A stretch of DNA of 64,000 nucleotides from contig CAMNTM010000004.1 in the NCBI GenBank assembly GCA_946558465.1, positions 1 through 64,000 of the forward strand, given 5' to 3'. This DNA is from an uncultured Lachnospiraceae bacterium. Lineage in GTDB: Bacteria > Bacillota > Clostridia > Lachnospirales > Lachnospiraceae. Shown one piece after another: positions 50,736 to 59,172 of the stretch. The notes under the pieces were generated by a model. The model made no database searches. It saw nothing but the letters and a program-made list of their open reading frames with translations, and was not told the origin of the DNA. The position numbers and the translations under genes are program-made. The first letter of the stretch is position 1. Each line of letters begins with the position of its first letter.

Positions 50736-51218
50736 TCACAAACTCCGCCCCGTAACCTGTGATATTATATGAAGTATCCTCTGTATTACATTATGCCGGT
50801 AATAGCTCATCGGTGGTTCTCCGGGAAAATACCGGTACATTCTCCATATATAAAAAAGAATCATCGCTGTTAATATGATAAATGCAATTCTGCGAAGCTT
50901 TCTGCCTTTCCTTCCATATAGAAAATACCGGTTAACAAAAAACAAGAAAATCAAAAAAATGATTGGATAGATAAAAGGATGCATTCTCCACGCCCCGTCA
51001 AAATCGAACCTCAGAACAGCAAAACCTGCTCTCGTAAGACCACATGCCGGACACGGGAAACCGGTAAAAGAAACCATCGGACATATACTGTAAAAAAAAC
51101 TTCTTGACAACACAAAATAGGCGATAACAGCTGCAATCGCCCATTTTGAATTCCTTATATCATTTGTAAACAACCGAAATGCATCAGCCGCTGTCTGTTT
51201 CAAGCTGCGTCTTTCCAT
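50736..51218 (-). CDS. DUF2752 domain membrane protein
   Basis: I start it at 51218 (160 residues, MERRSLKQTAADAFRLF). The longer frame to 51281 would overlap rnfB; the site for the chosen ATG is modest. The DUF2752 signature CPMVSFTGFPCPACGLTRAG (about residues 44-63) with its four cysteines is clear. Two more membrane helices follow, around 83-99 and 112-130. The domain is common in gut Firmicutes and Bacteroidota, and its function is not known. It is the next gene after rnfB on the same strand and may be cotranscribed. Confidence 0.8.
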   Translation of the reverse strand: MERRSLKQTAADAFRLFTNDIRNSKWAIAAVIAYFVLSRSFFYSICPMVSFTGFPCPACGLTRAGFAVLRFDFDGAWRMHPFIYPIIFLIFLFFVNRYFLYGRKGRKLRRIAFIILTAMILFYIWRMYRYFPGEPPMSYYRHNVIQRILHIISQVTGRSL

Positions 51219-51246
51219 CTGCACACTTCCACTTTGTTTTTCACGA

Positions 51247-52038
51247 TTACTGAATAATCTTTTTCGGACACTTTTCTGCACATGCGCCGCAGCCCGTACA
51301 TTTTTCCGGATCTATATGTGCGATATTGTCTATGACCTTTACTGCATCATATTCACATACCCGCTCACACATCTTACAGCCGATACAGCCTACAGAACAT
51401 GCCTTCATAACATCTTTTCCCTTATCTCTGGAATTACACTGAACCAGATGCTTCTGCTCATAAGGAACCAGCTCAATCAGATGCTTCGGACAGGCAGAAA
51501 CACATTTTCCACAGGCCTTACACGCCTCTTTATCCACTACGGCAACACCATCCACAATGTGAATGGCGTCAAACGGACAGACAGAAACACAGGTCCCCTC
51601 TCCGAGACAGCCGTAATTACAGGTTTTCGGTCCGCCGTTCTGCATCATGTTTACCATAATGCAGTCATGGAGTCCGTAATATTCATAATCCTTCCCGGCC
51701 TTATCGCAGGTCCCGGCACATTTCACAAATGCGGTCTTACGTATCTGTTCTCCTGCCTCCTGCCCCATGATCTCACCGATCTGGGCCGCAACCGGCGCTC
51801 CTCCTACCGGACAGGCACCTATTTCCGCCTCTCCTGCCACGATCGCCGCAGCAAGTCCTGAGCAGCCTGCATATCCGCATCCGCCGCAGTTGTTGCCCGG
51901 AAGAACTCCCAGAATTGCCTCTTCTCTTTCATCCACCTCTACTGCAAATTTTTTGCCGGCAAATCCAAGAAACACACCAATGAATAATCCGGTGCCGCCC
52001 ACGATTGCCGCAGCAACTATAATTCCTGCTATACTCAT
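51247..52038 (-). CDS. rnfB: Rnf complex subunit B, iron-sulfur protein
   Basis: A 263-residue electron-transfer subunit. An N-terminal membrane helix (about 1-25) is followed by the Fe-S motif GNNCGGCGYAGCSGLAAAIV near 47-66 and a run of ferredoxin-like cysteines: CPFDAIHIVDG near 154, CKACGKCVSACPKHLI near 173-188, CSVGCIGCKMCERVCEY near 212 and CTGCGACAEKCPKKII near 247-262. It receives electrons from reduced ferredoxin. It is last of the rnfCDGEAB genes, the order of acetogens and clostridia. Confidence 0.95.
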   Translation of the reverse strand: MSIAGIIVAAAIVGGTGLFIGVFLGFAGKKFAVEVDEREEAILGVLPGNNCGGCGYAGCSGLAAAIVAGEAEIGACPVGGAPVAAQIGEIMGQEAGEQIRKTAFVKCAGTCDKAGKDYEYYGLHDCIMVNMMQNGGPKTCNYGCLGEGTCVSVCPFDAIHIVDGVAVVDKEACKACGKCVSACPKHLIELVPYEQKHLVQCNSRDKGKDVMKACSVGCIGCKMCERVCEYDAVKVIDNIAHIDPEKCTGCGACAEKCPKKIIQ

Positions 52039-52051
52039 AGTCTGCTCCCTC

Positions 52052-52642
52052 CTATATCAGTCCTGAGAATCCAAAAAACGCAATTGCCATAAGACTGGCT
52101 GTGATCAGCACAATCGGCGTTCCCTTAAAAGATTCGGACACATCATTATATTCCATTTTCTCACGAATACCCGCCAGAATCACAATAGCAATCAGGAATC
52201 CCACAGAAGTACCCAGACCATTGATAACTCCGGTCAGAATGGAATATTCCTTCTGGACATTTGTAAGTGCAACTCCCAGAACTGCACAGTTTGTTGTAAT
52301 CAGAGGAAGGTATACACCAAGCGCCTGGTAAAGAGACGGCATGGATTTTTGGAGAAACATCTCTACAAACTGAACAAGGCAGGCAATTACAAGTATGAAT
52401 ACAATCGTCTGAAGATAAACAAGCTTCCCGTTAAGAATCGCCTTATTTGCCAGGATAAACTTATAAACCAGGCCTGTAACAAAGGATGCAATCGTAATGA
52501 CAAACACTACTGCTCCTCCCATGCCCGCTGCAGTTTGTACCTTTTTGGAAACACCCAGGAACGGACAGATTCCCAGGAACTGGCTGAGTACAACGTTATT
52601 TACAAGCGCTGAACCAATCGCAATAATCAATAATTCTTTCAT
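52052..52642 (-). CDS. rnfA: Rnf complex subunit A, membrane protein
   Basis: A 196-residue integral membrane subunit with about six helices. It carries the RnfA/RnfE family motif NNVVLSQFLGICPFLGVSKK (residues 15-34), containing a cysteine thought to bind an Fe-S centre inside the membrane. GLGTSVGFLIAIVILAGIRE near 142-161 is the second characteristic segment. Paired with RnfE it forms the membrane core that couples electron flow to ion pumping. It is 14 bases from rnfE. Confidence 0.96.
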   Translation of the reverse strand: MKELLIIAIGSALVNNVVLSQFLGICPFLGVSKKVQTAAGMGGAVVFVITIASFVTGLVYKFILANKAILNGKLVYLQTIVFILVIACLVQFVEMFLQKSMPSLYQALGVYLPLITTNCAVLGVALTNVQKEYSILTGVINGLGTSVGFLIAIVILAGIREKMEYNDVSESFKGTPIVLITASLMAIAFFGFSGLI

Positions 52643-52655
52643 CTATGTACTCCTC

Positions 52656-53390
52656 CTATTCTTTCTCATTTCCTGTCGGAAAAACCTTGCCGCTGCACGC
52701 ACTGTTTCCGCAGGATGCACATCCCTCACCGCAGCCTGCAGACTCCGGAACCTTTTTCCCCTTCTTCGCCGCCGAACGCTTAAACCGGTTCTGAAGTGCA
52801 GTTAGACCTGCCAGCACAAGAAATGCTCCCGGTGCTAAAATAAAAATCGTAACCGGAACATAACCGGCCTGGCCTGTAGATATATCTGCAATCGGAAGAA
52901 CCTGAAATCCAAACACTGCTCCTGCTCCGATCAGCTCACGCACAACGCCGATACAGGTAAGGCCTGCTGTAAATCCAAGTCCCATTCCGATTCCGTCAAA
53001 GATGGAAGGAAGTACCGGATTCTTGGAAGCATAGCTCTCTGCGCGGCCAAGTATGATACAGTTTACAACGATAAGAGGAATATAAAGTCCAAGTGATGCA
53101 TATAAGCTTGGAACAAAGCCCTGGAGAAGAAACTGTACAATCGTTACAAAGGATGCCACGACTACGATAAATGCCGGGATTCTAAGAGAATCCGGTATAA
53201 TTTTGCGTAGCATGGATATCAGCATATTTGATAATACCAATACAACTGTTGTAGAAAGCCCCATACCTAAACCATTGACTGCTGAGGTTGTGACCGCCAG
53301 TGTCGGACACATACCCAGCATCAGCACGAAGGTAGGATTTTCTTTAATAATACCGTTATATAATCTTTCGGTGCAATTACTCATCTTCAC
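52656..53390 (-). CDS. rnfE: Rnf complex subunit E, membrane protein
   Basis: A 244-residue subunit with six hydrophobic helices, homologous to RnfA (PTFVLMLGMCPTLAVTTSAV near residue 18-37 carries the cysteine motif). GIGMGLGFTAGLTCIGVVRE near 133-152 is the matching segment. A C-terminal extension (about 205-244) holds six cysteines, including CGEGCASCGNSACSGK, and is basic elsewhere. This extension is seen in some clostridial RnfE and may bind metal, which I infer only from the cysteines. Confidence 0.94.
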   Translation of the reverse strand: MKMSNCTERLYNGIIKENPTFVLMLGMCPTLAVTTSAVNGLGMGLSTTVVLVLSNMLISMLRKIIPDSLRIPAFIVVVASFVTIVQFLLQGFVPSLYASLGLYIPLIVVNCIILGRAESYASKNPVLPSIFDGIGMGLGFTAGLTCIGVVRELIGAGAVFGFQVLPIADISTGQAGYVPVTIFILAPGAFLVLAGLTALQNRFKRSAAKKGKKVPESAGCGEGCASCGNSACSGKVFPTGNEKE

Positions 53391-53396
53391 TACCTC

Positions 53397-53975
53397 CTAA
53401 AATGCATTTTGATAATACGCAAGTGCCGTATTGACTGCCCCGGTTACCGCTCTTGAGGTAATTGTTGCTCCGCTTAACGCGTCAATCGGTTCACCCTCGC
53501 CGCCGTCTTTTGCTACTGCAAACCGTTCCGTCTGCTTACCCTGATACTGCTCATAGAATTTCGGCTCCTTAGCCTTCATGCCAAGTCCCGCAGTCTCGCT
53601 GATTGACAGAATCGAGATACCGCTGACCGTTCCGTCTGAAGTGATGCCTACCGTGATCTGAATATCTCCGCCGTAGCCTTCTTTATCCGTTGTAGTAACA
53701 ACATAGCCTTTATCTCCTACCATACATACCTCATCGACCGTTGCTTTTACACCCAGATCTGAAACTGCCTTTTCGGCTGCCGCCTCGTCTACCTCGACCG
53801 CCTCAAATTCATTTATATCTGCATCTGGAAATACCTTCTGCCAGGCTTCCTTCTTTTCTTTTTCCTGCGCCTGTGCAATCGGCTCCTTTGTAATCTCGTA
53901 CACAAATCCGAGTCCGATGCCGGCAGCAAGTGTAATAATCGTAAGAATAATGGTATTTCTCATAATCTTATTCAT
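53397..53975 (-). CDS. rnfG: Rnf complex subunit G, FMN-binding
   Basis: A 192-residue membrane-anchored subunit. An N-terminal helix (about 7-27) precedes an extracytoplasmic FMN-binding domain. The covalent flavin site is the motif DALSGATITSRAVTGAV near 165-181, where the Thr of SGAT would be flavinylated by ApbE, encoded a few kilobases away. GYGGDIQITVGITSDGTVSG near 100-119 and ETAGLGMKAKEPKFYEQY near 127-144 are family segments. Its start and the rnfD stop overlap by one base. Confidence 0.95.
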   Translation of the reverse strand: MNKIMRNTIILTIITLAAGIGLGFVYEITKEPIAQAQEKEKKEAWQKVFPDADINEFEAVEVDEAAAEKAVSDLGVKATVDEVCMVGDKGYVVTTTDKEGYGGDIQITVGITSDGTVSGISILSISETAGLGMKAKEPKFYEQYQGKQTERFAVAKDGGEGEPIDALSGATITSRAVTGAVNTALAYYQNAF

Positions 53976-54925
53976 TATTTTTCTCCTCCTTTACCAAATG
54001 GTTTTGGAAGAGTAACCTTCTCAATCAGCGGAACCAGAAGGTTACTGATGATAATTGCATAGGATACTCCCTCTGCCGATCCTCCAAAAAGACGAAAAAG
54101 ACCTGTAAGAATTCCAATCAACGCACCGTACACATACTGTCCCTTCTTTGTAATCGGAGACGTTACATAATCTGTAGCCATAAACCAGGCTCCCAGCATC
54201 AATCCGCCGCCGCACAGATGCGCCGTAATATACTGAGGATCAAAATATCCGACAGCCGGATTCTGTACGTGTCCGAAAATTCCGATAAAAATCACAAAGG
54301 TTACAATATATGTACCCGGAATCCGAAGATCAATCACACCTGTAAGAATCAGGAAGATTGCTCCGATAATAATAGCTATTACGGAAGTCTCTCCGATGAC
54401 GCCCGGAACCGTACCGATCAGCATATCCATCGTATCTACTGCTTTTCCAGATTTTAACAGGGCAAGCGGTGTAGGGCCTGATACGCCGTCATAGATAAAG
54501 GTAGTCATCTGGCCGGTAAAGGAAATCAAAAGAAAACATCTTGCTCCAAGTGCCGGATTCATAATATTCTGCCCCAATCCGCCAAACAGCTGCTTTACAA
54601 TTAAAATTCCGAATACACTTCCCAGAGCGCCCATCCACCAGGGTGCAGTCGGCGGCATATTAAGTCCCAGAAGCAGTCCTGTCACTGCCGCACTAAAATC
54701 ACCGATTGTAATCCTTTTATGCATCAGCTTCTCGTAAATATACTCCGTCAAAACCGCAGATACCGTTGTGCTGATCAGCATGATCAATGCCGGCAGCTTA
54801 AAATTATATACGCCGAAAGCTGCCGCCGGCAAAAGCGCGATAACCACCATAAGCATAATATTGCCGGAGGTTGTCTTAGAACGTATATGCGGCGAAGATG
54901 ATATTTTTAATTTATTTTCACTCAA
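53975..54925 (-). CDS. rnfD: Rnf complex subunit D, flavin-binding membrane protein
   Basis: A 316-residue integral membrane subunit with about nine helices. The flavin attachment motif is DGVSGPTPLALLKSG near 146-160, where Thr152 is the likely covalent FMN site; the usual GAT is GPT here. GGLGQNIMNPALGARCFLLI near 115-134 is the other conserved segment. It works with RnfG in the extracytoplasmic electron path. It is 29 bases after rnfC. Confidence 0.95.
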   Translation of the reverse strand: MSENKLKISSSPHIRSKTTSGNIMLMVVIALLPAAAFGVYNFKLPALIMLISTTVSAVLTEYIYEKLMHKRITIGDFSAAVTGLLLGLNMPPTAPWWMGALGSVFGILIVKQLFGGLGQNIMNPALGARCFLLISFTGQMTTFIYDGVSGPTPLALLKSGKAVDTMDMLIGTVPGVIGETSVIAIIIGAIFLILTGVIDLRIPGTYIVTFVIFIGIFGHVQNPAVGYFDPQYITAHLCGGGLMLGAWFMATDYVTSPITKKGQYVYGALIGILTGLFRLFGGSAEGVSYAIIISNLLVPLIEKVTLPKPFGKGGEK

Positions 54926-54954
54926 CGCTTATTCACCTCTTCCTCTCATTCTCG

Positions 54955-56274
54955 TTATTTTTTCTTGCGGTTGGCAAGCGCAATTTTTCTCATGGATCCG
55001 ATTGCCTGCTTAAGCGGCCTCTTTGCCGGACATACGTAGCTGCAGGAGCCGCACTCCATACATTCCAGACCCTCATGACTCGTAAACAACGCCTCATCCT
55101 GATGCTCCGCATAGTCTGCAAGCCTTGACGGAATCAGCCGGCTCGGACAGGCATCCACACAGCGGCCGCAGTTAATGCATGCTGTAGGCTCAAATTTTGC
55201 TACTTCATCCTTTGTAAAACAGAGAATCGACGAAGAAGTTTTTGTAACCGGCGTATCAAGTGTAGACATAGCAAAGCCCATCATCGGCCCTCCGGATATA
55301 ATCTTTTCCGGCTCCTCCTTAAATCCGCCTGCCGCCTCTACAAGCTCTGCCTGATTTGTCCCGAATAATACTTTAAAGTTCCCCGGTTCATTTACTGAAT
55401 CTCCGCTTACAGTTACGATTCGTTCCATCGAAGGCCTGCCCTGCGTAAGTGCACGGTTGATGGTTATCATGGTTTCTACATTGTCTACTACACACCCTGC
55501 ATCTGCCGGAAGCATCGCTGAGTTGATCGCTCTTCCTGTACAGGCATAAATCAACTGGCGCTCACCGCCCTGTGGATACTTTGTCTTAAGGGCCGCCACC
55601 TCCATACGGGGCTCATCCTTAATAAGCTCCTGAAGCTTAGCAATACAATCCGGTTTGTTATCCTCTACTCCGAAAATTCCTTTCGCATTGTCAAAAAGCT
55701 TAAGAACAGCACGCATCCCTCCGATAAGCTCCTCCGGATTTTCCATCATACGCCGGTAATCTGCCGTGATATACGGCTCGCACTCTGCACAGTTTGCAAT
55801 AACATACTCAATCTTATCCGGTTCCTTTGGAGACAGCTTTACTCTTGTCGGAAAACCGGCGCCGCCCATACCTACAATCCCGGCTTCACCGATCGCGTTT
55901 AATATCTCCTCCTTTGACATCTCGTCAAGAGGTTTTACCGGCGGATATTCCGCCTCTTCATATTTTTCGTCATTCTCAATCACAATACAGTTTACCATGG
56001 CTCCTGTTGGATTCAGACGCGGCTCAATCGCCTTTACGGTTCCTGACACAGATGAATATACTGGTGCAGATACAAAGCCTCCTGCCGCCGCGATTTTCTG
56101 TCCGCAAAGCACATGGTCCCCTACAGCTACAACCGGGCTTGCGGGAGCGCCAATATGCTGGGACACAGGAAATACAAGATTTCCCTTTGGTTTCACTTCG
56201 ACAACAGCCTTGTCTTTTGCCAGGCTCTTGCCGTCATTCGGGTGAACGCCGCCCTTAAATGTTAACAATGCCAT
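54955..56274 (-). CDS. rnfC: Rnf complex subunit C, NADH- and Fe-S-binding
   Basis: A 439-residue peripheral subunit and the first gene of the Rnf operon. The opening TFKGGVHPNDGKSLAKDKAV (about 4-23) is the RnfC start. The NADH/FMN site is GEAGIVGMGGAGFPTRVKLS near 132-151. Two [4Fe-4S] clusters are held by CINCGRCVDACPSRLIPSRL near 365-384 and CMECGSCSYVCPAKRPL near 404-420. It passes electrons to NAD. Rnf couples ferredoxin:NAD oxidoreduction to export of Na+ or H+, which suits an anaerobic fermenter. Confidence 0.96.
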   Translation of the reverse strand: MALLTFKGGVHPNDGKSLAKDKAVVEVKPKGNLVFPVSQHIGAPASPVVAVGDHVLCGQKIAAAGGFVSAPVYSSVSGTVKAIEPRLNPTGAMVNCIVIENDEKYEEAEYPPVKPLDEMSKEEILNAIGEAGIVGMGGAGFPTRVKLSPKEPDKIEYVIANCAECEPYITADYRRMMENPEELIGGMRAVLKLFDNAKGIFGVEDNKPDCIAKLQELIKDEPRMEVAALKTKYPQGGERQLIYACTGRAINSAMLPADAGCVVDNVETMITINRALTQGRPSMERIVTVSGDSVNEPGNFKVLFGTNQAELVEAAGGFKEEPEKIISGGPMMGFAMSTLDTPVTKTSSSILCFTKDEVAKFEPTACINCGRCVDACPSRLIPSRLADYAEHQDEALFTSHEGLECMECGSCSYVCPAKRPLKQAIGSMRKIALANRKKK

Positions 56275-56395
56275 CCCTTTATCCTTCCTTCCTTTACTTC
56301 TCTTTCTATAACTATACAGGAAATTATCCGTTTAATCCAGTAGACAGGGGACAATTCCTTGTATATTTCCAAGTACAGCTTGACGTTTTTTTAAC

Positions 56396-56429
56396 ACAAA
56401 AAGGATAGAGACCGAAAGGCCTCTATCCT
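56396..56429 (-). terminator. Terminator after the S1 protein gene
   Basis: Minus-strand AGGATAGAG and CTCTATCCT (plus 56402-56429) with extended GCC/GGT pairing form a 12-pair stem and a four-base loop, followed by TTTTTGTG. It lies about 35 bases after the S1 stop and upstream of rnfC. Confidence 0.85.
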
Positions 56430-56462
56430 GGTATAGTATATCTATTCAGTTCTGCGCAAATG

Positions 56463-57569
56463 CTATTCCTCTGTCTCCGTGACATCCTCATCCACACTTT
56501 CCTCTTCCCCTGAATTCGCCGATTCTAATGCCTTCATGCTCAGGCTGATCTTTTTCTCGTCTTCATTCAAATCAACAATCTTCGCCGTAATCTCCTGTCC
56601 TACAGACAATACATCCGACGGTTTTTCAACATGAGCCCTTGAAATCTGCGACACATGAAGCAGAGCATCCACGCCGGGAGCCAGCTCAACAAACGCACCA
56701 AAGTCTGTCATTCTTGCAACTCTTCCGGTTATCTCTCTTCCGACTCTGTAACTCTCGGCCGCATTTGCCCACGGATTCGTCTCCGGGAACTTAAAGCTCA
56801 GCGCAATCTTTGTATCCCGGATATCCTTAATCAGTACCTTCACGGTCTCGCCGACCTTAAATACCTTCTTCGGATTTTCTACACGGCCCCAGGACATCTC
56901 GGAAATATGGAGAAGCCCGTCTACACCGCCCAAGTCAATAAATGCACCAAAATCTGTCACATTCTTAACCGTTCCTTCCACGACATCGCCGATATTCAGC
57001 TTTTCAAATAACTCCTTCTGTTTCTCTGCACGCTCTGCCACAAGAAGCTGTCTTCTGTCTCCGATAACACGATTTCTTCTCGGATTAAATTCGCTGATTA
57101 CAAACTCTATCTCCTGCCCCTGATACTTGCTTAAATCCTTCTCATAAGTATCGGATACAAGACTTGCCGGAATAAACACTCTGGCCTCCTCGATTACAAC
57201 ACTCAGTCCGCCGCCGAGAATCTGCGCTACCGGAGCCCTAAGCACTTCATGATTCTCATAAGCCTCCCGCAGTCTTTCATTTCCCTTTTCCGCTGCCAGT
57301 CTCTTATAAGTCAACAACACCTGACCTTCTCCGTCATTCACCTTTAAGACCTTTGCTGTCATACTGTCCCCTACGGATACCATCGCAGTAAGATCGGCAT
57401 TCGGCTCATTCGTATACTCATTCCTTGCTATGATGCCGTCTGCTTTATAACCTATATTCAAGACGATCTCATCAGGCTTCACGTCAATAACTGTACCGTC
57501 CACAACTTCTCCGTTTCTGATTGTCTTAAAAGACTCTTCCAACATCTGTTCAAAAGTTAATTCTGACAT
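56463..57569 (-). CDS. rpsA: S1 RNA-binding domain protein (ribosomal S1-like)
   Basis: A 368-residue protein with four S1 RNA-binding domains, at about 15-85, 100-165, 185-255 and 270-345. The third (TVKNVTDFGAFIDLGGVDGL) and fourth (VARMTDFGAFVELAPGVDAL) are the clearest. I use the ATG at 57569, nine bases after GGAGG and overlapping the ispH end by 20 bases. Low-GC Gram-positives have S1-like proteins of this size instead of the six-domain enterobacterial form. An acidic tail (ESVDEDVTETEE) ends it. In many Clostridia this protein is fused to IspH; here they are separate frames. Confidence 0.88.
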   Translation of the reverse strand: MSELTFEQMLEESFKTIRNGEVVDGTVIDVKPDEIVLNIGYKADGIIARNEYTNEPNADLTAMVSVGDSMTAKVLKVNDGEGQVLLTYKRLAAEKGNERLREAYENHEVLRAPVAQILGGGLSVVIEEARVFIPASLVSDTYEKDLSKYQGQEIEFVISEFNPRRNRVIGDRRQLLVAERAEKQKELFEKLNIGDVVEGTVKNVTDFGAFIDLGGVDGLLHISEMSWGRVENPKKVFKVGETVKVLIKDIRDTKIALSFKFPETNPWANAAESYRVGREITGRVARMTDFGAFVELAPGVDALLHVSQISRAHVEKPSDVLSVGQEITAKIVDLNEDEKKISLSMKALESANSGEEESVDEDVTETEE

Positions 57570-58407
57570 TATTTTGAACCTCCTCAATTATATTCTTGGG
57601 CGTGGATGCCCCTGCTGTAATACCTACTGTTTCCACGGACCTTAATTGATTCATATCCAAATCGTCAAGTGTCTGTATATAGTACGTATCCGCACATGCA
57701 TTGCTGCATATTTCAAATAGCTTCTGGGTATTCGAGCTTCTCTTGTCACCGATGACAAGCATCGCGTCAACCCTCTCTGCAATACTACGCGCTTCCTGCT
57801 GTCGTTCCTTCGTCGCACTGCAAATCGTATTTAAAACAACTATATCATACCCCTTTTCAGAGATAATTTCAACCAATTCTTTAAATTTATTGTAATTAAA
57901 TGTCGTCTGAGCGACAGCACAGACCTTTTTGTACCTATCCAGAATCTGAAATTCTTCCGCTTCCTGAACGTTTTGAATTACCGTTGTCTCGTCGCCGGCC
58001 CAGCCTCTGATGCCTTCCACTTCCGGATGGGAATTATTTCCTATTATAATAATGTGTGCGCCTTCTCCACTTTTTTCTGAGACAATCCGGTGAATCTTTT
58101 TAACAAACGGACATGTTGCATCTATAATCGTGATATTCTTTTGTTCCAAAAATGTGTAAATACTCCTCGGAACACCATGTGAACGTATGATAACGATTCC
58201 CTTCTCAAGCCTCTCAAGCTCTTCCTTCGTGTGAAGAACCCGGACACCAAGACGCTCTATATCCTTTATCACTTCTTCATTGTGGATAATCGGACCATAC
58301 GTGTAAATATCCTCTCCTTTATGTGCCCTAATTTGTTCATATACAGTATCTACAGCGCGCTTAACGCCAAAGCAGAAGCCGGCGGTCCCGGCAAGTTCGA
58401 TTTTCAT
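57550..58407 (-). CDS. ispH: 4-hydroxy-3-methylbut-2-enyl diphosphate reductase
   Basis: A 285-residue [4Fe-4S] enzyme making IPP and DMAPP in the last step of the MEP isoprenoid route. The cluster cysteines lie in GTAGFCFGVKRAVDTVY near 7-23, DATCPFVKKIHRIVSEK near 96 and LNTICSATKERQQE near 193. The GITAGASTPKNIIEEV motif near 264 binds diphosphate. Length fits. It starts 37 bases after cmk and ends by overlapping the S1 gene, a Clostridia neighbourhood. Confidence 0.96.
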   Translation of the reverse strand: MKIELAGTAGFCFGVKRAVDTVYEQIRAHKGEDIYTYGPIIHNEEVIKDIERLGVRVLHTKEELERLEKGIVIIRSHGVPRSIYTFLEQKNITIIDATCPFVKKIHRIVSEKSGEGAHIIIIGNNSHPEVEGIRGWAGDETTVIQNVQEAEEFQILDRYKKVCAVAQTTFNYNKFKELVEIISEKGYDIVVLNTICSATKERQQEARSIAERVDAMLVIGDKRSSNTQKLFEICSNACADTYYIQTLDDLDMNQLRSVETVGITAGASTPKNIIEEVQNNVRINF

Positions 58408-58444
58408 CTGTGCTTTTTCCTTCCGATTCCATTTATTTAAAACA

Positions 58445-59101
58445 TTATTTACAGAGGGCGGTTATCGCCGCAGCAACCTCATCAATTGTCATATCAGAGC
58501 TGTCTATAAGCACTGCATCCTCGGCCCTCTTAAGAGGTGCAATCTCTCTTGTGGAGTCTCTTTCATCACGCTCACGGATATCCTTTTCGATTTCCTTTAA
58601 ATCACAGGAGAGCCCCTTTTCTTTAAGCTCACCGTAACGGCGCATAGCTCTCGTCTCTACACTGGCAGTTAAAAAAACCTTTACGTCGGCGTCAGGAAGC
58701 ACACAGGTGCCGATATCCCTTCCATCCATAATTACATCCTGCTCTCTGGCCAGCTTTTTCTGCAGCTGTAAAAGCTTTTCCCGGACTTCCGGAACAGATG
58801 ATGTAAGAGAGGCCATATTGCCTACCGCTTCTTCTCTGAGTCTCGCGGTAATGTTTTCTCCGTTCAGATAAATCTGCTGTACCCCTCCCTCATAACCGAT
58901 TTCCACATCCGCATCCTTCACTGCCTCCGCCACGGAAAGCTTATCCTCAGGCAAAATTCCTTTATTCAAAAAATGAATGGCAAGACCGCGGTACATGGCG
59001 CCTGTATCTACGTAAATATATCCCTTTTCCTTTGCCACCTGTTTTGCTATTGTACTTTTTCCTGCTCCGGCAGGGCCGTCGATTGCTACATTATATCCCA
59101 T
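58445..59101 (-). CDS. cmk: Cytidylate kinase
   Basis: A 218-residue CMP/dCMP kinase. The P-loop is IDGPAGAGKSTIAKQVA near 7-23, VDTGAMYRGLAIHFL near 35, and QDVIMDGRDIGTCVLPDADV near 125-144 is the CMP-binding segment. DERDSTREIAPLKRAEDAVL near 178-197 is also standard. GGAG lies seven to eight bases before the ATG. It precedes ispH and S1, the typical cmk-ispH-rpsA order. Confidence 0.96.
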   Translation of the reverse strand: MGYNVAIDGPAGAGKSTIAKQVAKEKGYIYVDTGAMYRGLAIHFLNKGILPEDKLSVAEAVKDADVEIGYEGGVQQIYLNGENITARLREEAVGNMASLTSSVPEVREKLLQLQKKLAREQDVIMDGRDIGTCVLPDADVKVFLTASVETRAMRRYGELKEKGLSCDLKEIEKDIRERDERDSTREIAPLKRAEDAVLIDSSDMTIDEVAAAITALCK

Positions 59102-59172
59102 CTTTTCTCTCCTTCCTTACTCATATACACAGCTCTTCTACTTTCTGTCTTATCTGCATGCTTATACTGCTG

